A stretch of DNA of 23,668 nt, from NCBI GenBank assembly GCA_010279815.1, contig QEOQ01000041.1, forward strand, positions 12,312-35,979, in the 5' to 3' direction. This document shows, one piece after another, positions 18,243 through 23,668 of this stretch. The DNA is from Brachionus plicatilis (Eukaryota; Rotifera; Eurotatoria; Ploima; Brachionidae). The translations under genes were made by a program, and so were the position numbers. The stretch's first letter is position 1. Each line of letters opens with the position of its first letter. The notes beneath the pieces were generated by a model. The model did not search any database, was not told where the DNA came from, and saw only the letters and a list, made by a program, of their open reading frames with translations.

Positions 18243-18475
18243 GAATCAGGATAAAAATTTTTTGTAATCATAAATGGTTTATTTAGCTAAAAAAAATTGG
18301 GAAAAATCAAGTAGACCTTTGAGGTAAAAAAATAAGTTTCGATCAAAAAAAAGATCTGGATTATAATTCCTACTTTAATCTTTAAAAATAAGTAACTCAG
18401 GATTGATGAAGAAAAAGGTGGTGAATTTTTAACGAAAATTTTTAGTTCTAATATTGATCTGATTGACACCAAATA

Positions 18476-18973
18476 AATTAATAAACAAAATTCTAAAATT
18501 AATAATATACCTTAAAATTAATTATTTCCAATAAAGAAGTAAATCTCTTTAAATTGGTCTCAATAATCTCTTAAAAACCTTTGTTTGGACATATTCTAAG
18601 TTTTAAGATTTCTTGTAATGATTTATTTTTATGAAAAATATATAAGGAAGAATTTTTAAAGAAAAAACTAAAAATAAATTACAACGATTAAACAAATTTT
18701 TAAATTAAGAGATCAAATTTACGCATATAAAATAAAATTATTAAATTTCAAATGTTTTGTTGTAAAATTTTATAAATAATATTTTTATGAATTTTTTTTT
18801 ATTTTGAAATTTTGAAAATAAATTGATCGTTAATAACTTTACCGTTATTTGGCAACGTAAACATCTCTGATCATAGTTTAGTGTCCAATACTTGAGCATT
18901 TTGTATCTTTCATTCCTTTTTGAATTCTATTTTAATTTTCTTTTAAATTTTCTTTTAACTTATTTTATTCTGA
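18476..18973. other. AT-rich spacer
   Basis: No gene seen. A slightly GC-raised patch at about 18838-18900 shows no clear frame or repeat. Confidence 0.45.
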
Positions 18974-19330
18974 TTTTTTTAAGGCATTGTGAATTATAGA
19001 ACAAAGAACAAGAACAAAAATCTTAAAATAACATAACTTTTTTAATTTGAGTCTAAAAATTGTTCTTCAAAACGTATCAGCTGATACAAACTTTGCACCA
19101 TCCAAATTAAGTCTCTGCAATAACTCTGCAATTTACTTTAAATGATTTTCTTATAAATTTAGTTTTTAGCAGACTTGCAGAGTTTTTGCAGAGACTTAAT
19201 TTTGGTGGTACAAAGTTTATCAGCTGATACGTTTTGCAGAACAATTTTTAGACTCAAATTAAAAAAGTTATTTTATTTTAAGATTTTTGTTCTTGTTCTT
19301 TGTTCTAAAATTCACAATGCCTTTTTTTAA
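18974..19330. mobile_element. Fold-back element with 9-bp target-site duplication
   Basis: The element proper is 18983-19321 (339 bp). It starts GGCATTGTGAATTATAGAAC and ends with the inverse, GTTCTAAAATTCACAATGCC. Its arms are near-identical inverted copies over about 140 bp each, including ATCAGCTGAT palindromes and the TTAAGTCTCTGCA block, around a short centre (about 19132-19172). It is bounded by TTTTTTTAA at 18974-18982 and at 19322-19330, a 9-bp direct repeat typical of Mutator-type transposition, though its low complexity weakens this. No coding capacity. The near-identity of the arms suggests a relatively recent insertion. A diverged relative lies at about 11217-11355. Confidence 0.8.
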
Positions 19331-19721
19331 TTTGAAAGAGGTTTTTATGATTCGTTTTGTAATTGATTTTTTTTCTTCTTTTTTTACTGGAACCTCAATT
19401 ATTTAAAATTTCTTTTATTTTTAATCTAATCTTGTTATTTATTATATTTTATCTTTTTATTTTTAATCATATTCTAAAGGAGCTCTAGCTCGGTACAGAT
19501 AAATAAATAAATACAATAAAAAAAACAATTTTGCTGGTAGAAAGAGAAATTAGCTGACAAAAAAATTTTAAATTAGCAGTTTTTGGGTCTATTCCCTCAT
19601 GTGACCAATTGATCACGTAATATGTGACCAAAAATTTTTTAGGTGATAGGTGACCAACACTGATCACTAAATACGTGATCAAAATTTAGGTGAACAAAAA
19701 AATTGACTTAATAAAATCATT

Positions 19722-19801
19722 GATCACCTAATGTTAACCTTGATCACATTATTCTTAGTTTGATCACATAATGTTAATCTTGATCACATAAAAAAAATTG
19801 T
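19722..19801 (+). repeat. Four-copy 20-bp GATCAC array (left)
   Basis: Units start at 19722, 19742, 19762 and 19782, each opening GATCACMTWA; copies 1 and 3 differ at only two or three positions (GATCACCTAATGTTAACCTT and GATCACATAATGTTAATCTT). Bases 19702-19721 may be a degenerate earlier copy. It lies just inside the left inverted arm. Confidence 0.85.
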
Positions 19802-19948
19802 TTGAAATTCACTTAAGTTTTGAAAATTTTTTTAAACATAATTTATCAGGAACCCTAAGCATTACATCAAATATTACATTAAAATGACTTTTCAAAATTT
19901 AAAATCTTTGCAAAATAAAAAATTGAAACACAGTTGTAATTTTTTTTT

Positions 19949-20048
19949 GGTCACATAAAAACATAATTGTTCACATATTTTCTCTATTGATCATATAAGT
20001 ATCTTATTGATCACAAAAAAAAAATTTTGATCACAAAATAAATTTATT
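19949..20048 (+). repeat. Five-copy 20-bp GATCAC array (right)
   Basis: Units start at 19949, 19969, 19989, 20009 and 20029 with GGTCAC, GTTCAC, GATCAT, GATCAC and GATCAC, each ending in TT. The spacing is exactly 20 bases throughout although the unit bodies have diverged. The orientation is the same as in the left array, not inverted like the arms. Confidence 0.8.
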
Positions 20049-20223
20049 CTAAATTTCAAATTTTTTTTCTCATTTTTTGTTCACCTAAATTTTGATCACG
20101 TATTTCGTGACCAGTGTTGGTCACCTATCACCTAAAAAATTTTTGGTCACATAAGGGAATAGATCCCAGTTTTTCTTAGAAAAATTTTAAATTATCAAAA
20201 GGGTCTAAAGATGGACCCTGCTA

Positions 20224-20262
20224 TGCAGAGTGATCACCATTTAATCACCATTTATTCATTAA
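20224..20262 (+). repeat. Short ATCACCATTTA duplication
   Basis: ATCACCATTTA occurs twice in tandem (about 20233-20255), just right of the GATCAC element and echoing its motif. GGGTCTAAAGATGGACCC (about 20201-20218) is a small hairpin beside it. Confidence 0.4.
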
Positions 20263-20374
20263 ATTAAACCAAAAGTAATGATAAATAAAACTAAAAGAAT
20301 AAAAAAATAAACTCAGGTAGACAAATTTATTTGAAAAAAATCATCTGCTCATTTACTTTGATCTAAATAAAAAG

Positions 20375-20626
20375 CTATAAAAAATTAAATTTCATTTTAA
20401 AATAAAAATTCTCAATTAATTCTCTCATTTTACAGTGTAATTTTTTCAGGCACAGCAAACTGGCTGTACATGCTTTTGTCCTCACCATTTCTCTATAATT
20501 ATTTTGCCAAGCTTTACTAAATAATCATTCAGCTTAATTTTATATTTCAATTTAAAAAAGGCAGGAAACCAACGTGAGCCTTCCATGTCCTCAAAAATAA
20601 TTAAAAAAATTTCCGCATTATTCTAA
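20375..20626 (-). pseudogene. Minus-strand coding-like island, one frameshift
   Basis: Two overlapping minus-strand frames. The first has an ATG at 20584-20586 and reads MEGSRWFPAFFKLKYKIKLN then DYLVKLGKIIIEKW to TGA 20482-20484. The second is open from 20524 to TAG 20375-20377 and reads AWQNNYREMVRTKACTASLL then CLKKLHCKMRELIENF. The overlap (20482-20524) is where a shift could have split one protein of about 75 residues. GC is raised, and both pieces have natural residue content with Trp, Cys and His. I recognise no family. A plus-strand alternative is an acceptor-like TAATTTTTTCAG followed by a 25-codon Cys-rich frame (20451-20527). Confidence 0.3.
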
Positions 20627-20967
20627 TTAGATGTCCCCAAATTAGTTTAAACACTCTTAATGCCTAATAGTCTTAAATATTCGGAAAAAATTGAGAGTAC
20701 AAATTTTTTTTTATAAAAGTACATAATTTACATGAGAGTTTTCCGAATAGATGTTGAGAAAATATTTGGCCAAATATTTATAAACAAAATTAAATTTGAG
20801 TCTATGGCGTGATTTAAATCAACTCGTCTGAATAGAGCTTATCCTCAATGCACAATGATGCATATTTTTAATATTTTTTTCTAAATTACTTGATTAAATA
20901 ATAATTAGATTTTTTTCTATCTAAAAATGGAGTCTATCGAATGCATCATGGCCAAATGTAGTGTTGA
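20627..20967. other. AT-rich spacer
   Basis: I see nothing I can name. In-frame stops at 20959-20961 and 20965-20967 close off the open island that follows. Confidence 0.4.
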
Positions 20968-21369
20968 AACAATATAAAGCTCAAATTAGATTATATACTG
21001 AATGATAATTTAATTTTTTGCCATTTTGAAAAAACAAAATTTCACTCAAACAAGTCTAATTTAATTTGTTCTTTTTGTCAACCGTGTTCTATTGACGTAG
21101 CTGGCTTTAACTATCTTTTGCTGACACAAGGTCTTTGGATGAAGTGCTGGAATGGTTTTGTTTTGTAGCCTGGAGGCTCTAAATTGCTAATTTACTTTTA
21201 CAATTCAACTGCTTGCAATTAACGAGTTTCAGATAAGATATTGAGCTCAGTTGGCTTCTTTTTAATATTTGATATTATCAATCTAATTAGCTGTTGTTGT
21301 TTTATTTTTGTTGAAGTTCTTAAGCTGCTTTTGTTTCTGTTTATCAAATTTTTTCTCTTTTTTTTTTGA
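20968..21369 (+). pseudogene. Long single-register island with two stops
   Basis: One plus-strand register runs from 20968 to TGA 21367-21369 with only two internal stops (TAG 21166-21168; TAA 21220-21222), about 130 codons. The first part is 66 codons and includes HFEKTKFHSNKSNLICSFCQ and PCSIDVAGFNYLLLTQGLWM, then KCWNGFVL. The last 48 codons are strongly hydrophobic (FFLIFDIINLISCCCFIF), as T-rich DNA would give anyway. Four Cys in the first part could suggest metal binding. There is no early ATG. GC is raised in 21070-21250. No family recognised; candidate decayed gene or transposon ORF. Confidence 0.25.
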
Positions 21370-22274
21370 CAGATTGGCTTAATGAAATTTTTGAATTATT
21401 CCAAGTTAGTTTTCTTTTTAGAAAAAATACGAACAATTAATTTGATTTTTTTATCAATGTCCATTTTTGTAAAGTTAATTTTTTTCTACTTATTCTAAAA
21501 AAATAATGATCTAATAGTGCTATTATTAAAAATTTCCTTTATTTTTTTGTATAAAATGGCATAAAGAAAGTTGAAGCTGCCAGTTCCTGAGTAACCGAAA
21601 AAAAATTAATTTTCAAATAAGTTAATTTAAATTATTTTTATATAAAATTACAAAAAAAATTAAATTTTTAATTTAACTACAAGGTCTTTTTTCTCTCTAT
21701 TTATTATTTTCGAAAATTTTTTTAAAGTGTGTTTTAAGGTGGCCTTTGTTAATATTTCAAAAAACACAAACATAAAGCAGGATAATTCAACTGATCTAGA
21801 TTGAGTTATTTAGATGGTGTTTTTTGATCAGAAAATTAGCTTTCTCCTTAAATTTGGCTAAGTTTTTTGGACATGCCTGAAATCTGAGGTCGATTAAAAA
21901 TTAAATAAAAAGATCAGATGGAATTACAAAAATCTAATTTTTTTAAAATAAATTATTTCAAGAATTGATTGAAGTTATTCTTTATGTTTTTCAAAATAAA
22001 TTGAAAAATTGAAAAAAAAGTTAAAGATTAAAATAAAATGATTATAAATTAAAATACACTGTGATGATGTAAAATTTAATTTCAAAAAGTCTCTAGTATT
22101 AAAAAAAAAAAATTTTATTAATTCTTTTATTTTCTATTTCTTTTCTTTTTTCTATAAATTTATTCTATATTAATTTATTGATTAAAAATTTGTGTATTTT
22201 TAAAATTCATAAAAAATATAAATTAAATTAAGATGAAATATTTACTTAATTAAATTATTATGATTTTCAATTTT
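21370..22274. other. Long AT-rich stretch, no clear gene
   Basis: An acceptor-like TTTTTTTTGACAG at about 21360-21372 is followed by 41 hydrophobic codons (21373-21498) that are probably noise. A GC-raised patch near 21815-21900 has short frames only. The end of this stretch (22085-22270) is almost pure A/T. Confidence 0.4.
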
Positions 22275-22318
22275 TAGACTCTGAAGAAGGCTTCATTTAG
22301 CCGAAACCGGTCAGTTTA
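22275..22318 (+). ncRNA. Hammerhead-ribozyme-like motif (Penelope type)
   Basis: Written as RNA, the bases form: helix I UAGACU (22275-22280) with AGUUUA (22313-22318), including one G-U pair; core CUGAAGA (22281-22287); helix II GGCU (22289-22292) with AGCC (22299-22302) and a 6-base loop; core GAAA (22303-22306); helix III ACC/GGU (22306-22311), self-complementary with no loop; and cleavage-site C (22312). There is one extra A (22288) before helix II compared with the strict core. Penelope-like retroelements are known to carry minimal hammerheads with such short helix III, active as dimers. AATAAA (about 22341) follows. No Penelope reverse transcriptase or GIY-YIG domain is seen, so this would be a 3'-end remnant. 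Confidence 0.55.
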
Positions 22319-22330
22319 TAATATATTTGA

Positions 22331-23194
22331 AAACTTGAAATAAATTTTTATCAAACAAAAAATTATTTCTATTGTCTATTTTTTATAAAAAATTGATATA
22401 CTTATTTAAATTTTGGCATTTATTCTTTTTAATATTGATATCTAAGTGAATTAAAGTAAAAGCTTTTGATTGTTCATTTAATTAACTAATAAGTTTACTA
22501 GACCAAAAAATTGACCAGATCACATTTTGTTTAATTTATTTGAGAGTATTAAAAAGTTTTGACGTTCTTTTTCATTCGGTTAATTGCTTATAAATTTTTT
22601 AGTTCATTATGAAAATTTTTAAATCATAGATATAAAAATAAGCACCGGAAATTTGATGTGAATAAGATTTAACAGTTATTCAATAAAATTTGGTTTAAAA
22701 ATTAAACAAATAATTTTAAAATTTTGAAAAAATATGAAAAAAAATTTTATTGATAAATTTTAGCATCGATCTTGAATATTAGAATTTTTAATTTTATTGA
22801 TAAATTTTGCAAAAACTTTATTTTAATTAGGATCAAGTTTTTCGTTTTTTTAAATTTAAAAATAACCCTGCCTGCTAAGCAGATATAAGTTGAATTTAAA
22901 AGCATAAGTCTTTAGATCAGAAAAGATCCAGATTATTGTTTAAAACTTAATCCTGATTGTTTGTTTAAATTTTTGCTTTATTTTTTAAGAGATGTTTTTC
23001 TGTTAAGTTTTGAAAAATTTCGACATAATTATTCAAAACTATAATTAAATCTAAAAAAAGTGCTAAAATTGTTGTTTTCATGTTAATTTTATTCTTTTCT
23101 ATTTTCTAAATTTTTTAATTTTTAATTCGAGTACATGATAGAAATTGTGGCTTTTTTAAAAAACTAAATTTATCAAATATTCTTTTTTCTATAA
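22331..23194. other. AT-rich stretch without genes
   Basis: I see no gene. ATTTTATTGATAAATTTT occurs twice close together (about 22744-22761 and 22790-22807). A GC-raised patch at about 22862-22885 is too small to interpret. Confidence 0.45.
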
Positions 23195-23302
23195 CGAATT
23201 TTTTTGTCGTTTTTTTGCGATGTAATTTCAAGCAAGTGGTTGAAAGGGAGGACAAAGTTACATTCCAAACAACCTGGGATTCCATCCCAAACTATATTTT
23301 AA
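23195..23302 (+). CDS. Short unrecognised open island
   Basis: 35 codons between TAA (23192-23194) and TAA 23300-23302, with the GC-raised core reading CDVISSKWLKGRTKLHSKQP then GIPSQTIF. No ATG, splice site or family is seen. The part CCAAACAACCTGGG loosely echoes the inverse of the GC-rich patch at 3925-3965 (CCCAAACAACCCCGGGG), so both may come from one old repeat and not from a gene. Confidence 0.15.
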   Translation, partial: RIFLSFFCDVISSKWLKGRTKLHSKQPGIPSQTIF

Positions 23303-23430
23303 ATAAAAATAATATTAAAAAGAAAAATACCCAACATTCCATTAAAAAAATATCGAAACTGTGTTAACAATTCTTGATCCCGAAAATTGTAATACAAAAT
23401 ATTATTTAATACTTAGTTAAATTTTTTATG

Positions 23431-23668
23431 TTTGAATTACAAAATTTATCGAATGTTAAAATAACATATTTAATTGAACTTTTATAAATGAATTATTGAA
23501 TAAATTATTTAAAAGTTAAAAAAATAATTTTCAATATTTTTTTCAAATTTCCAAATGAAAATTAAACTAATTCTTTTTCACTTAAGAGTTTAATTTCAAA
23601 TATGAAGCTGTTTGCAATATTAAATTAAAATTATTTTTTTATTTTAAACTTAAAAAAATATTTGAAAA
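23431..23668 (-). repeat. Dispersed repeat, copy 2 (cut by window end)
   Basis: From 23479 to the last base this is an inverted copy of 8764-8949, while 23431-23467 matches 8713-8749 directly. The element continues beyond the window, so its right end and full length cannot be seen. It is AT-rich and has no coding frame. Confidence 0.6.

Larger units (their letters stand above)
19577..20174. mobile_element. Non-autonomous element with 8-bp TSD and GATCAC arrays
   Basis: CAGTTTTT stands immediately outside both ends (19577-19584; 20167-20174) as an exact 8-bp direct repeat, the duplication length of hAT- and P-type transposases. The element is 19585-20166 (582 bp). Its ends are GGGTCTATTCCCTCATGTGA and, inverted, GGATCTATTCCCTTATGTGA. 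The inverted arms (about 117 bp left, 94 bp right) are nearly identical, including GGTGATAGGTGACCAACACT; the left arm holds a 23-bp extra unit (about 19605-19627). Next to the arms lie two arrays of a 20-bp unit beginning GATCAC. The interior (19802-19948) is plain A/T with no ORF. The terminal bases do not match the usual hAT CAGGG end, so superfamily is uncertain. Confidence 0.8.

Noticed and set aside
19722..20048. 20-bp-periodic repeats resembling a CRISPR array
   Set aside because: The units are contiguous with no unique spacers, lie within an element with inverted arms and a target-site duplication, and the surroundings are animal-type DNA.

Overview
The window looks like gene-poor, repeat-littered DNA from a very AT-rich animal genome, roughly four-fifths A+T by eye. 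The evidence is non-LTR retrotransposon ends with AAT-type tails, a Tc1-type transposase relic, several fold-back DNA elements with target-site duplications, a Penelope-type hammerhead-like motif, and no bacterial features such as operons, ribosome sites, rRNA or tRNA. An AT-rich invertebrate (rotifer, flatworm or cnidarian type) is plausible, but I cannot name the species. No complete cellular gene is visible. At this composition stop codons occur about every ten codons, so open frames of 50 codons are expected by chance on either strand; most open frames here are noise, and I keep only those supported by homology, a locally higher GC content, or splice-like context.

Left part (1-8,500). A 5'-truncated LINE carries the end of its reverse-transcriptase ORF and a 3' AAT tail (114-552). 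A rotted Tc1/mariner transposase runs from about 1,631 to a Tc1-like end at 2,461. Weak coding-like islands lie at 690-796, 1,182-1,456, 2,674-2,757 and 3,132-3,290. Three fold-back elements follow (4,467-4,925; 5,939-6,275; 7,749-7,990), together with a second LINE scrap (7,590-7,679) and a minus-strand LINE-like tail (8,206-8,290).

Middle part (8,500-16,780). This holds a dispersed repeat (8,713-8,949) whose inverted partner closes the window, a small terminal-inverted-repeat element (9,172-9,326), a Copia-like solo LTR candidate (9,472-9,722), a Gypsy-like LTR candidate (10,509-10,726), three fold-back elements (about 11,217-11,355; 11,481-11,829; 13,219-13,606), and several unrecognised short open islands at 11,051, 11,994, 12,701, 14,613, 14,780 and 15,328.

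Right part (16,780-23,668). This is the most informative stretch. It contains an internally deleted TA-flanked DNA transposon keeping an acidic C-terminal coding tail (16,785-17,421), a decayed LINE region upstream of the reverse transcriptase (17,876-18,475), a fold-back element with an exact 9-bp duplication (18,983-19,321), an element with an exact 8-bp duplication and two internal arrays of a 20-bp GATCAC unit (19,585-20,166), two GC-raised open islands (20,375-20,626 minus; 20,968-21,369 plus), and a hammerhead-ribozyme-like motif of the kind carried by Penelope-like retroelements (22,275-22,318).

The features do not form a pathway. They are mostly independent insertions in different states of decay. 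The best candidates for something undescribed are the 19,585-20,166 element with its phased arrays, the 18,983-19,321 element with its probable older relative, and the hammerhead-like motif with a self-complementary helix III.
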